Source: Paracoccaceae bacterium
GTDB taxonomy: Bacteria > Pseudomonadota > Alphaproteobacteria > Rhodobacterales > Rhodobacteraceae
DNA length: 64,000 bases
Direction: 5' to 3'
Assembly (NCBI GenBank): GCA_014762635.1
Contig: JABURR010000088.1
Location: 17,858-81,857 of the forward strand
Shown here: piece by piece, positions 46,392 through 54,583 of the stretch
How positions within the stretch are numbered: the first letter of the stretch is position 1
Layout of the letters: each line of letters starts with the position of its first letter
Program-made: the position numbers and the translations under genes
The notes under the pieces: model-generated
What the model saw: only the letters and a program-made list of their open reading frames with translations
What the model was told of the DNA's origin: nothing
Databases searched by the model: none

Positions 46392-47903
46392 ATGCCACGC
46401 ATTGTGGGCCGCATCGGCGCGGCGGCGTTGTTTTCTTCGGTTGCGAGTTTCTCTTGGGCGGATGTGACGCCCGAAGAGGTCTGGCAGGATTGGAAGGACT
46501 ATTCCGCCCGGTTTGGCCAGACGGTGGAAACCGGAAGCGAGACACGCACGGGCGAGACGCTCACCGTCGGCGACATCCGGATGACAATGGAAATGTCCGA
46601 TGGCAGCAAATTTTCGAGCCAGTTGGGCGATCTGGACCTGCGGCAGCTGGGCGATGGCTCGGTAGCGATCGACATGGGCGTATCGCAGGTCATGTCCATC
46701 GCCATCGAGATGTCCGGCGAACCCCCCATCGAAATGGACCTGGTGTTTGACCAGGAGGGGCTCGAGGTCATTGCGTCAGGCAATCCCGGCGAGATCAGCT
46801 ACGACCTGCGCGGCAAGCGCCTGACCGTTTCGTCGGACAGCGTGACGGAGGGCGGCGAAACCTTTCCCCTCTCGCTGATGCTGTCGATGAGCAAGATCGC
46901 GGGAAGCTACAATCTCAGCGGCAAGGGCGAGGCGATTCAATCCGAGCTTTCCGCCGCCGAGTTGGCAGTCGACCTGTCCATGAGCGACCCCGACGGTGGC
47001 GAGGGCGAGCTGCTTCTGAACGCGACCCTGCAGGATGTCGTCTCCTCTTCCATCGGGATCGTTCCGGCGCAGATCGCCACGGGTGATCTGGCGGCGATGC
47101 TTGCGGCCGGGTTTTCGTCCGAAGGCACCTTCACGCACAACGGGTCGCAGTTCAGCTTCTCGTTCGAGGACGGATCCGAGAATGCCTTCATCGAAGGCTC
47201 CTCTGGCGCGGGCGCGCTTGATTTCGCCATGACCGAAAAGATGATGCGCTACGGCGGGTCCAATCGCGATGTCTCGTTCCAGATGTCGGGCTCGGACATC
47301 CCGGTCCCGGTGGTGGCGATGTCGATGCAGGAATCGGCCTTCGCCACGCAGATGCCCATCGGCGCCTCGGAAGAGCCCGAGGATTTCTCGATGCTGCTGC
47401 GCCTCGTGGGGCTGGAGATCAACGAGGGGGTCTGGGGCCTCTTCGATCCCGGCCAGCAACTGCCGCGCGACCCGGCGACGCTGGTGCTGGACATCACCGG
47501 GAAAGGAAACCTCTTCTTCGACATGTTCGACCCGGAACAGGCCGCGATGATGGGTGATGAGGTCCCGGGCGAGTTGCACGAGATGACCCTGAACGACCTG
47601 ACCCTTTCGCTGGCCGGGTTACGGCTGAACGGAATGGGCGGCTTTACCTTCGATAACGAGGATCTCGTGACCTTCGACGGGATGCCGGCGCCTTCCGGCA
47701 GCGCGAACTTCCGGCTCGAGGGCCTCAACGCTTTCCTCGATACGCTGGTCGGTATGGGGCTGATGCCCGAGGATCAGGCCATGGGCACGCGGATGATGCT
47801 GGGCATGTTCGCCGCACCCGGCGAGACCGAGGATACGCTCGTTTCGGTCATCGAGGTGACCGAAGAAGGCGCGGTGATGGCAAACGGTCAGCGTCTGCGC
47901 TGA
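46392..47903 (+). CDS. DUF2125 domain protein
   Basis: A 503-residue exported protein: signal peptide MPRIVGRIGAAALFSSVASFSWA, then DVTPEEVWQDWKDYSARFG and the DUF2125 beta-rich body (repeats of amphipathic strands; TLVLDITGKGNLFFDMFDPEQA, DEVPGELHEMTLNDLTLSLAG). It probably lies in the periplasm or envelope; function unknown. The ATG at 46392 has an ideal AGGAGG site, so the 26 upstream codons are not translated. Confidence 0.85.
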   Translation: MPRIVGRIGAAALFSSVASFSWADVTPEEVWQDWKDYSARFGQTVETGSETRTGETLTVGDIRMTMEMSDGSKFSSQLGDLDLRQLGDGSVAIDMGVSQVMSIAIEMSGEPPIEMDLVFDQEGLEVIASGNPGEISYDLRGKRLTVSSDSVTEGGETFPLSLMLSMSKIAGSYNLSGKGEAIQSELSAAELAVDLSMSDPDGGEGELLLNATLQDVVSSSIGIVPAQIATGDLAAMLAAGFSSEGTFTHNGSQFSFSFEDGSENAFIEGSSGAGALDFAMTEKMMRYGGSNRDVSFQMSGSDIPVPVVAMSMQESAFATQMPIGASEEPEDFSMLLRLVGLEINEGVWGLFDPGQQLPRDPATLVLDITGKGNLFFDMFDPEQAAMMGDEVPGELHEMTLNDLTLSLAGLRLNGMGGFTFDNEDLVTFDGMPAPSGSANFRLEGLNAFLDTLVGMGLMPEDQAMGTRMMLGMFAAPGETEDTLVSVIEVTEEGAVMANGQRLR

Positions 47904-47920
47904 GCCTCTCCGAATCTATG

Positions 47921-47949
47921 AACCCGCGGCAATCGTGCCGCGGGTTTTT
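47921..47949 (+). terminator. Rho-independent terminator after DUF2125 gene
   Basis: A 10-bp stem aacccgcggc/gccgcgggtt (47921-47930 with 47937-47946, loop aatcgt) followed by TTTT. Confidence 0.85.
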
Positions 47950-48013
47950 CATGCCGTCTTGCGGCCCGTGGCCATGACCTTTACCTCGGGGATCAAACCG
48001 CGAGGCACGAGAC

Positions 48014-49360
48014 ATGGCGCAAGACTTGGAAAACCTGACACAGCAACTTCTGGACGCCGCGCGCAAGGCCGGGGCCGAGGCCGCCGATGCGCTGGCGATC
48101 GAGAGCGATTCAATCGCGATCGATGTGCTGAAGGGCAAGCTTGAAAATGCCGAACGCACCGAAGGCGTGGACCTCGGCTTGCGAGTGCTGATCGGCGCGC
48201 GTCAGGCCAACGTGTCGGTCTCGGACGTCCGACCCGAAACCATTGCCGCCATGGCCGAACGTGCCGTGGCCATGGCCCGCGAGGCGCCCGAGGACCCCAC
48301 GGTCGGGCTGGCCGATCCGACGCAGATCGCGCGGCACTTGGATATCGCGGCGCTGGACCTAGTCGATACCGCGGGCGAACCAGCTCCGGCCGACCTGCAA
48401 CGTGCCGCGATGGAGGCCGAGGCCGCCGCGCTGGCGGTCAAGGGAGTCTCGCAGGTTTCATCTGCTTCGGCGTCCTACTCCAGCAGGCGTATGCACCTGG
48501 CGGCAAGTAATGGGTTCTCAGGCGGCTACGGGCGGACCGGACACTCGATCTCCTGCGTGGCGATCACCGGCAGCGGCACCGAGATGGAACGAGACTACCA
48601 CGGCGAGGGCCGGGGCCACCTGTCCGACATGCCCAGCGCCCAGGAAATCGGCCGTATCGCGGGCGAACGCACAGTCGCCCTCGCGGGGGCGCGAAAGCCC
48701 AAGACGGGCGCCTATCCCATGCTCTACGACGAACGTATAGCCGGCTCGCTGATGGGCCACCTGCTGAGTGCGATCAATGGCACCGCCATCGCGCGCGGGG
48801 CAAGCTGGCTGCGCGACGCCTTGGGTGAACAGGTTCTTCCCGCGGGCATGTCGCTGATCGGCGACCCGCATCGCCCGCGGATTTCGGCGTCTCGCCCCTT
48901 CGATGCCGAAGGGCTCGCCACGCGGCGCGTGTCCCTGGTCGAGGATGGGGTTTTGCGCAGCTGGGTCCTCGATCTTGCCACCGGGCGGAAGTTGGGGCTG
49001 GACAGCACAGCCCACGGCACCCGGGGCACGTCTTCGATTCCGTCGCCCTCGGTCGGCAATGTAGCGCTGAGCCAAGGCACAAAGAGCCGTGACGAGCTTC
49101 TGCGCGAGATGGGCACCGGGCTTCTGATCACCTCGATGATCGGCGCCTCGATCAACCCCACCACGGGGGATTATTCACGCGGGGCCTCGGGTTTCTGGGT
49201 CGAGAATGGGGAGATCGCCTACCCGGTCAATGAATGCACCGTGGCTGGCAATCTGCGCGACATGCTGAAGACGATCATTCCGGCCAATGACGCGCGCCAT
49301 TTCGTATCTCATCAGGCGCCGTCGCTTCTGGTCGAGGGGCTGACGCTTGCCGGGGAGTGA
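48014..49360 (+). CDS. pmbA: TldD/PmbA family metallopeptidase subunit PmbA
   Basis: A 448-residue protein of the TldD/PmbA family: GVDLGLRVLIGARQANVSVSD, SKSRDELLREMGTGLLITSMIGASINPTTGDYSRGASGFWVENGEIAYPVNE and TGHSISCVAITGSGTEMERDYHG. In E. coli TldD-TldE matures microcin B17 and degrades unfolded peptides; PmbA/TldE lacks the TldD metal site. It is cytoplasmic. Neighbours in relatives are the same. It overlaps the next gene by 14 bases. Confidence 0.92.
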   Translation: MAQDLENLTQQLLDAARKAGAEAADALAIESDSIAIDVLKGKLENAERTEGVDLGLRVLIGARQANVSVSDVRPETIAAMAERAVAMAREAPEDPTVGLADPTQIARHLDIAALDLVDTAGEPAPADLQRAAMEAEAAALAVKGVSQVSSASASYSSRRMHLAASNGFSGGYGRTGHSISCVAITGSGTEMERDYHGEGRGHLSDMPSAQEIGRIAGERTVALAGARKPKTGAYPMLYDERIAGSLMGHLLSAINGTAIARGASWLRDALGEQVLPAGMSLIGDPHRPRISASRPFDAEGLATRRVSLVEDGVLRSWVLDLATGRKLGLDSTAHGTRGTSSIPSPSVGNVALSQGTKSRDELLREMGTGLLITSMIGASINPTTGDYSRGASGFWVENGEIAYPVNECTVAGNLRDMLKTIIPANDARHFVSHQAPSLLVEGLTLAGE

Positions 49361-50123
49361 TCTGGACCTGCTGATCAACGCCGCCCACGAGGCGGGCGAG
49401 ATCGCCCGGAAGTACTGGCGCGAGGATCCCACCGTCTGGCATAAGGACGATGGCGCGGGCCCGGTGTCCGAGGCGGATTTCGCGGTGGATCGGCACTTGC
49501 GTGAATCCCTTCTTGCCGCGCGGCCAGACTACGGCTGGCTGTCGGAGGAAACCGAGGACGACAAGACGCGTCTCGGCGCCGAGAAGGTCTTCATCGTCGA
49601 CCCCATTGACGGCACACGCTCCTTCGTGGCGGGTGAGCGCACCTGGGCGCATTCTCTGGCGATCGCTGAAAACGGGGTGGTGACCGCGGGCGTGGTCTTC
49701 CTGCCCGTGCATGACAAGCTCTTCTCCGCAAGCCTCGGGGCCGGGGCGCATCTGAACCAAGAGCCGATTTCCGCCTCGCTTCAGGCCCGGGCCGATGGCG
49801 CCACGGTTCTGGCGCCGAAGCCCAGCCTCGATCCGGCAGCCTGGCCGGGGGGGCTTCCCCAGTTCAAGCGGCATTTCCGTCCGTCTCTCGCCTATCGCCT
49901 GGCACTCGTAGGGCAGGGGCGGTTCGACACGATGATCACCCTGCGCGAGGCCTGGGAATGGGATATCGCGGCGGGCTGCCTGATCGCCACGGAAGCCGGG
50001 GCGAAAGTGTCGGACAGCAAGGGGCTGACGCCCGAATTCAACCGGGCGCATGCCCTGGTGCCCGGGTTGGTCGTGGCGGGCCCCAACCTGCATGATGACC
50101 TGGTGGCGCGACTGACGGCCTGA
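49347..50123 (+). CDS. Inositol monophosphatase/3'(2'),5'-bisphosphate nucleotidase (CysQ-like)
   Basis: A 258-residue Mg-dependent lithium-sensitive phosphatase: EADFAVDRHL, WLSEETEDD (metal Glu), FIVDPIDGTRSFVAGE (DPIDGT), WEWDIAAGCLIATEAGAKVSD (WDIAAG). It dephosphorylates inositol phosphate or PAP. It begins with a TTG at 49347 overlapping pmbA, the only in-frame start that fits; a ribosome-site-like GAGGGGCTGACG lies close by. Relatives have this gene followed by a DUF4170 gene and waaA. Confidence 0.88.
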   Translation: MPGSDLDLLINAAHEAGEIARKYWREDPTVWHKDDGAGPVSEADFAVDRHLRESLLAARPDYGWLSEETEDDKTRLGAEKVFIVDPIDGTRSFVAGERTWAHSLAIAENGVVTAGVVFLPVHDKLFSASLGAGAHLNQEPISASLQARADGATVLAPKPSLDPAAWPGGLPQFKRHFRPSLAYRLALVGQGRFDTMITLREAWEWDIAAGCLIATEAGAKVSDSKGLTPEFNRAHALVPGLVVAGPNLHDDLVARLTA

Positions 50124-50129
50124 CCAGGC

Positions 50130-50864
50130 CTAGGTGAGCGCCTTTTCGCGTTTCCTGACTTCCACGGCATAGTCGCCAAGCCGCTCACGCGTCTTCATGC
50201 GCCGGACCACGGTGCCGGAATAATCCGTCCAATCCTTCTCGGACAGGTGATCCAGCCCTTGCACGACCTCGGTCTTCGAGGCCTCGAACCGCTTGGCAAA
50301 CTCGGTCGAGAAGGGCTGAAGCTGTAGAAAAGGCTGATCGTTGCGGAGGATGATCGGCCTGCCCTGCCGCCGGAGCCGGATATTCGCAAACAGTGGCCCG
50401 AACCACCATTCGGTCTGGATCACCCCTTCCAGCACGTCATAGCCACCCGGCCCCGAGACATTCACGGGCGCACGGACATAGGCGCCGACCCCTTCTTCGG
50501 TGCGGGCAATCTGACCGGTCCAGATCTGCAGGATGCCGTCGTCATTGGTGCGCGTCAGGAAGGGCGGCGCGTAACCCTGAATCGACTCGGGACCCGCCGC
50601 GTCGAAGGCCGAGGCGAAGCCGGGATACTGGATCGCCGAGCCCAGCACGTACCAGGTTTCTCCCTGGTCGATGCTCCACTGCACTTCGCCCCCGTCCCAG
50701 AGCAACCAAAGCTCCATCGGGAGGTAGACATACCAGCCGAAGGCCGAGGCGGTACGCACCGGTTCGCAATAGCGGAACCCGTTCACTGGCAGGGTGCCCG
50801 AGGCGCATTTCGTCGCGCGGCGGGGCAGGCCGCCCTCACCCACCAGATGGTAGAACGTAATCAC
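50130..50864 (-). CDS. DUF6065-like protein beside a repeat peptide gene
   Basis: A 244-residue protein I assign to the DUF6065 family with moderate confidence: FRYCEPVRTASAFGWYVYLP, LWLLWDGGEVQWSIDQGETW, GVIQTEWWFGPLFANIRLRRQGRPIIL and LQPFSTEFAKRF. It is rich in aromatic residues, has no signal peptide or membrane helix, and no recognisable cofactor motif, so the reaction is unknown. It starts at a GTG at 50864 with a GGGAG site. It lies 74 bp downstream of the repeat-peptide gene, same direction, which suggests one mRNA and a role on that peptide. Alternative: accessory protein unrelated to the peptide. Confidence 0.6.
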   Translation of the reverse strand: MITFYHLVGEGGLPRRATKCASGTLPVNGFRYCEPVRTASAFGWYVYLPMELWLLWDGGEVQWSIDQGETWYVLGSAIQYPGFASAFDAAGPESIQGYAPPFLTRTNDDGILQIWTGQIARTEEGVGAYVRAPVNVSGPGGYDVLEGVIQTEWWFGPLFANIRLRRQGRPIILRNDQPFLQLQPFSTEFAKRFEASKTEVVQGLDHLSEKDWTDYSGTVVRRMKTRERLGDYAVEVRKREKALT

Positions 50865-50900
50865 TGGCTACTCCCTCGCTCGCCTGTGTTCCGGATGGGA

Positions 50901-50929
50901 GATCCGGCCCCACCCCCAGGGGCCGGATC
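50901..50929 (-). promoter_or_regulatory. Strong hairpin between repeat peptide and DUF6065-like gene
   Basis: A perfect 11-bp stem (gatccggcccc at 50901-50911 with ggggccggatc at 50919-50929) and seven-base loop sits in the 74-bp gap. No T-tract follows on the minus strand, so it is not a classical terminator. It could protect the peptide mRNA 3' end or attenuate transcription so that peptide exceeds enzyme. Confidence 0.6.
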
Positions 50930-50938
50930 AATCCTGCT

Positions 50939-51190
50939 TCAGCCAGCCATCACCGACGGCGCGCTGTAGTTGCCGAGCTTCACCTGCCCCGCATCCTTCA
51001 TGGTCTCGGGAGCGCTGTAGTTGCCCAGCTTGACGGTGCCCGCGTCCTTCATCGTGACCGGCGCGCTGTAGTTGCCGAGCTTCACCTTTCCGGCGTCCTT
51101 CATCACGACCGGGGCGCTGTAATTGCCCAGTTTGACCTGGCCTGCGTCTTTCATTTCAACGGGACCGGTTTCGAATTTCTGGCAGCTCAT
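50939..51190 (-). CDS. Four-repeat peptide, candidate RiPP-like precursor
   Basis: An 83-residue protein: a 12-residue head MSCQKFETGPVE, then four 17-residue units beginning MKDAG.VKLGNYSAP and a tail MAG. Only position 6 (Q/K/T/Q) and the last two residues of each unit vary. There is no signal peptide. The ATG at 51190 has AGGAGA seven bases upstream. The same-strand DUF6065-like gene follows after a hairpin. Multi-core ribosomal peptides (several identical cores on one precursor next to a modifying enzyme) look like this; alternatives are a structural or adhesive repeat protein. No named family recognised. Confidence 0.8.
   Translation of the reverse strand: MSCQKFETGPVEMKDAGQVKLGNYSAPVVMKDAGKVKLGNYSAPVTMKDAGTVKLGNYSAPETMKDAGQVKLGNYSAPSVMAG
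50951..51154 (-). repeat. Four in-frame 51-bp coding repeats
   Basis: Units at 51104-51154, 51053-51103, 51002-51052 and 50951-51001, each 51 bp (17 codons). Amino-acid identity is nearly complete, while several codons differ synonymously (for example Ala GCA/GCC/GCG, Leu CTG/CTC, Asp GAC/GAT). Confidence 0.95.
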
Positions 51191-51338
51191 GTCTTTCTCC
51201 TGTGTCTTGGGGTTTCCAGAGGTTTGGCCTCCGAGAGAATGATTTGGCGCGCCATGGTTAATTTCTTCTTAAAGATGTTTTATATTTATTAATTTCGCCT
51301 GTCGGTTTATCACCGACTGGCAAAGGGAGCATGCCGAA
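51191..51338. promoter_or_regulatory. AT-rich divergent promoter region with inverted repeat
   Basis: The region between the peptide (minus) and DMT transporter (plus) genes holds an AT-rich stretch (51253-51300) in a GC-rich genome, likely containing both promoters. At 51301-51317 a perfect inverted repeat GTCGGT-N5-ACCGAC may be an operator or leader hairpin. Exact -35/-10 boxes are not assignable. Confidence 0.5.
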
Positions 51339-52226
51339 ATGACCACACACCGCGCCGCAGCCATGATGCTGGTTGCCATGACAGCCGCCGCGACCTCGGC
51401 GGCGCTCATCAAGTCCGTTGCGCTTGATGTGCCGGTGTTCCAGCTCTTGTTCCTGAGGTTCTTCCTGGTGGCCCTGGTCCTGATACCGTTCACGAACTGG
51501 ACCGAGATCCGCGCCCAGAAGCCCTTTGTTCCGCACCACGCGGTGCGCACGGTTTTAGTGATTCTGGGTCTCTTCAGCTATTTCTGGGCACTTCGGACCA
51601 CGCCGCTTTCCTCGGCGGTGTCGGTCTTCTACGCCTACCCGGCGATCACGCTGGTTCTGGCCTGGGCGATCCTCGGCGCCCGGATCCAGGGACGCACGAT
51701 CGCGGCGGTTCTGGTCAGTTTCGCAGGGGTGCTGATGGTGCTGCAGCCAGACCTGAGAAACGGCAACCTCGAGATCCTTCTGGTTTTGGTCACGGCGATC
51801 TGCGTGGCCTCGCGCGCGATCTTCGACAGGGTGTTGGCGGTCAGGAACGCCTCGCCGGTGACAGTCCTGATGATCTCGAGCCTTATGGCCTCGCTCCTTC
51901 TCGTGGTGCCCGGCGTGGTCGATTTCGCCCGACTTTCCGTCTCAATGGCGGCCATCCTGGTGGCCATCGCGGCACTCGGGGCGCTCACGCAATTGTTGGT
52001 GATCGCCGTTCTTGGCCAAGGGCATTGGGGCACATTCGCGGTCTTCGGATACTGGGAAGTGCTGATCTCGGTGCCCTTGGCCTTCGGCTTCTTCGGAGAG
52101 GTTCCCGGCCTGCTCGCGGCCATCGGAATGGCCCTGATCGTCGTCGGTGGACTCCTGCGCGAGAAACCGGCGCCTGCCAGCGTTCTCAGGGACGTCCCGG
52201 CAAGGCGGCCTGCCTACGCGTCTTGA
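51339..52226 (+). CDS. EamA-family (DMT superfamily) transporter
   Basis: A 295-residue membrane protein with about ten helices in two EamA repeats: AAAMMLVAMTAAATSAALIKS, LRFFLVALVLIPF, TPLSSAVSVFYAYPAITLVLAWAILG, ICVASRAIFDRVLAVRNASP, and FGYWEVLISVPLAFGFFGEVPGLLAAIGMALIVVGG. It probably exports a small metabolite. It is divergent from the repeat-peptide gene. ATG 51339 follows GGGAG. EamA proteins move small molecules, so direct export of an 83-mer is unlikely. Confidence 0.85.
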   Translation: MTTHRAAAMMLVAMTAAATSAALIKSVALDVPVFQLLFLRFFLVALVLIPFTNWTEIRAQKPFVPHHAVRTVLVILGLFSYFWALRTTPLSSAVSVFYAYPAITLVLAWAILGARIQGRTIAAVLVSFAGVLMVLQPDLRNGNLEILLVLVTAICVASRAIFDRVLAVRNASPVTVLMISSLMASLLLVVPGVVDFARLSVSMAAILVAIAALGALTQLLVIAVLGQGHWGTFAVFGYWEVLISVPLAFGFFGEVPGLLAAIGMALIVVGGLLREKPAPASVLRDVPARRPAYAS

Positions 52227-52274
52227 CCCCGGGCGTGCTTCGCTTAGGGTCGGGCGCAAAACCGGGAGGACGCC

Positions 52275-52346
52275 ATGACCCAACGCATTCATCTCGTTTT
52301 CGACGGCGGCGCTGCGGCCGCGCCCACCGGGACTTGTGGCGCCTGA
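52275..52346 (+). pseudogene. 23-codon remnant of a DUF4170-like gene
   Basis: An open frame MTQRIHLVFDGGAAAAPTGTCGA ends in TGA only ten bases before the waaA ATG. It has a full ribosome site (GGGAGGACGCC). From memory, the DUF4170 gene that normally precedes waaA in Rhodobacteraceae begins MTQRLHLVFGG; the first nine residues match and the rest (about 60 codons) is missing. A deletion or rearrangement is the best reading; a functional micropeptide or coupling leader is possible. Confidence 0.5.
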
Positions 52347-52355
52347 CTCCGCAGT

Positions 52356-53582
52356 ATGGACTCGCGCCTGCCTTTCACGCTCTACCGCACCTTTTCGGGT
52401 CGCAACCTCGTCTCGGACGAGGAGGCGAAATCCATCATATCGGGCTGGACCACTCGGCCCGAGGGGCCACTCGTCTGGATTCACAGTGCGAACCGCGGCC
52501 AGGGCAGTACCCTGGATGACCTCGCGGCGCGGCTGGTGGTCGAGAACGAGGATGTGCGCGTCCTGCGAACGCAGGAGGAATTCACCCAGAGGGACACACC
52601 GGACGGCGTAATCCGTCTTCCTCTGCCTCCTGGGTCTTCGGCGGTTACATCCGCGTTTCTCGGGCATTGGAGGCCGGACTTCGCCATCTGGGCGGAGGGC
52701 CATCTTTCGCCCAGATGGGTCGAGCGTCTGTCGCAGGCCGAGGTTCCGCTGGCCCTTGTTGATGGCCGCGAGGGCGCCCGGATCTTGGGGTCAGGACGAT
52801 GGATCCCAGGCCTGAGAAAGGCGGTTCTGCGCAGGCTCTGCCGCGTCCTCGTGGCGGATGACCGCTCTCGGCGCTATTTCACGCAATTGGGGGCGCCCCC
52901 GTGGAAGACCGAGGTCATCGGCGCCATGCAGGAGGGCGCCTCTGCCCCACCCTGCGACATGGAAGAATGGGATCGCCTGGTCGGTGTGCTGGCCTCGCGA
53001 CCCATCTGGCTCGCCCTGCATGTCCCCGAGGAGGAGGAAAGCCTGATCATCGAGGCCCATCAGTTGGCACAGAGGCGATCGCACCGGCTGATGCTGATTC
53101 TCGTTCCGCGGCATCCGTCGCGCGGCGCACAGCTTGCCGAGGGGTTGGCCAACGAGGGATGGAATGTTCAGCTCAGGTCATTGGGGGAAGACCCGGGCCG
53201 GGACACCCAGATCTTCGTCGCCGACATCCCCGGAGAGCGCGGTCTCTGGTATCGTCTGGCACCGGTCTGTTTCCTCGGGCAATCGCTTGTGCCCGGAGGC
53301 GGGCTCAATCCGTTCGAGGCTACCGCCCTTGGATCGGCCCTGTTGCACGGGCCGAATGTGCGGAATTTCCAAGGGGCCTATCGTAATCTCGACGTGGCGG
53401 GCGCGGCGCAACTTGTCAAAAGCGCCGCAGAGTTGGGCGAGATGGTCGATACATTGCAGGCCCCGCACCGGGCGGCGGCCATGGCCCATGCAGCCTGGCA
53501 ACTGACGTCTGCAGGGGCCGAGGCGACGGATCGGGTGCTTGAAATCATCCTTGAATCGCTGGCTGAGCGGGGGCTGATCTGA
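52356..53582 (+). CDS. waaA: 3-deoxy-D-manno-octulosonic acid (KDO) transferase
   Basis: A 408-residue inner-membrane-associated glycosyltransferase adding KDO to lipid A precursor. It has [50 protein letters not shown] and the C-terminal nucleotide-sugar block [33 protein letters not shown]. Shorter at the N-terminus than E. coli WaaA. Stop overlaps the lpxK ATG by one base. Confidence 0.88.
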   Translation: MDSRLPFTLYRTFSGRNLVSDEEAKSIISGWTTRPEGPLVWIHSANRGQGSTLDDLAARLVVENEDVRVLRTQEEFTQRDTPDGVIRLPLPPGSSAVTSAFLGHWRPDFAIWAEGHLSPRWVERLSQAEVPLALVDGREGARILGSGRWIPGLRKAVLRRLCRVLVADDRSRRYFTQLGAPPWKTEVIGAMQEGASAPPCDMEEWDRLVGVLASRPIWLALHVPEEEESLIIEAHQLAQRRSHRLMLILVPRHPSRGAQLAEGLANEGWNVQLRSLGEDPGRDTQIFVADIPGERGLWYRLAPVCFLGQSLVPGGGLNPFEATALGSALLHGPNVRNFQGAYRNLDVAGAAQLVKSAAELGEMVDTLQAPHRAAAMAHAAWQLTSAGAEATDRVLEIILESLAERGLI

Positions 53583-54583
53583 TGCGCCCACCGCTGTTCT
53601 GGCTGAACGATCCGGCATCGCCCGGCTGGCAAGCGCGACTGCTGGCACCGTTGGGCGCAGTCTATGCGACCGCCACGGCCCGGCGCGTGGCCCGGGCGCC
53701 GTCCTACAAGGCAAGCGTTCCGGTGATCTGCATCGGCAATCTCAATGCCGGGGGCACCGGCAAGACCCCAACGGCGATCGCCCTCGCCGAACGGCTGATA
53801 TCGCGCGGTCTGACGCCCCATGTGGTGTCCCGGGGTTATGGCGGCTCCCTGCCCGGGCCGGTGCGGGTGGACGAGCGGAAACACAAGGTCGAAGAGGTCG
53901 GGGACGAGCCGCTTCTGCTGTCGGCTTTCACGCCGACCTGGGTCGCGAAGGATCGTGCAGCCGGGGTGCGCGCGGCCGAGGCGGCGGGCGCGGGGGTGAT
54001 TTTGCTCGACGACGGGTTCCAGAACCCAGCGGTTTTCAAGCATCTGTCGATCGTCGTTGTCGACGCGCTGCGCGGCTTCGGCAATGGGCGGGTGCTGCCC
54101 GCAGGGCCCTTGCGAGAGCCGGTTTCGGCCGGGCTTTCGCGCGCGGACATGGTGCTGACGATCGGCCCGGAAAAGGCGCAAGAGAACTTCTCCCAGACTT
54201 GGGGGGCGGCGCTTCCCTGCCCGCGCCTGTCCGGCGCATTGGAACCGCTTCAGACCGGGATGGACTGGGCAGGAATGGACGTTCTGGCATTTGCCGGGAT
54301 CGGCTACCCCGAGAAATTCTTCACCACCGTGCGAGGCCTTGGCGCCAACCTTCTGCGCGCCGAGGCGCTGGACGATCACCAGCCCCTGACGGATGCGCTG
54401 ATGGCACGCCTCGAGACCGAGGCGAAGCTTCTGGGCGCGCAACTCGTGACCACCGAGAAGGATGCGGCAAGATTACCTGCCGCTTTCAGACGGAAGGTCC
54501 TGACGGTTCCGGTGCGGCTGCAGCTTGCAGACTGGGCGCCGCTCGACACCGCGCTGGACCGGCTCGGGCTCAGCCCTTCTTGA
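53582..54583 (+). CDS. lpxK: Tetraacyldisaccharide 4'-kinase
   Basis: A 333-residue inner-membrane kinase of lipid A. P-loop [21 protein letters not shown], then [50 protein letters not shown] and [12 protein letters not shown]. It starts on the last base of waaA, so the pair is coupled. Its last 14 bases overlap the convergent CoA-transferase gene. Confidence 0.92.
   Translation: MRPPLFWLNDPASPGWQARLLAPLGAVYATATARRVARAPSYKASVPVICIGNLNAGGTGKTPTAIALAERLISRGLTPHVVSRGYGGSLPGPVRVDERKHKVEEVGDEPLLLSAFTPTWVAKDRAAGVRAAEAAGAGVILLDDGFQNPAVFKHLSIVVVDALRGFGNGRVLPAGPLREPVSAGLSRADMVLTIGPEKAQENFSQTWGAALPCPRLSGALEPLQTGMDWAGMDVLAFAGIGYPEKFFTTVRGLGANLLRAEALDDHQPLTDALMARLETEAKLLGAQLVTTEKDAARLPAAFRRKVLTVPVRLQLADWAPLDTALDRLGLSPS

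Noticed and set aside
50901..50929. Hairpin read as a terminator of the repeat-peptide gene
   Set aside because: No T-tract follows on the minus strand, so termination at this hairpin is not the simplest reading; kept as attenuator or stabiliser.
50951..51154. Tandem 51-bp repeats as a CRISPR or minisatellite
   Set aside because: There are no spacers, and the units are in frame with selection on the amino acids, so they are coding repeats.
51339..52226. DMT transporter as the peptide exporter
   Set aside because: EamA proteins carry small metabolites; exporting an 83-residue peptide would be out of character, so only shared regulation is proposed.
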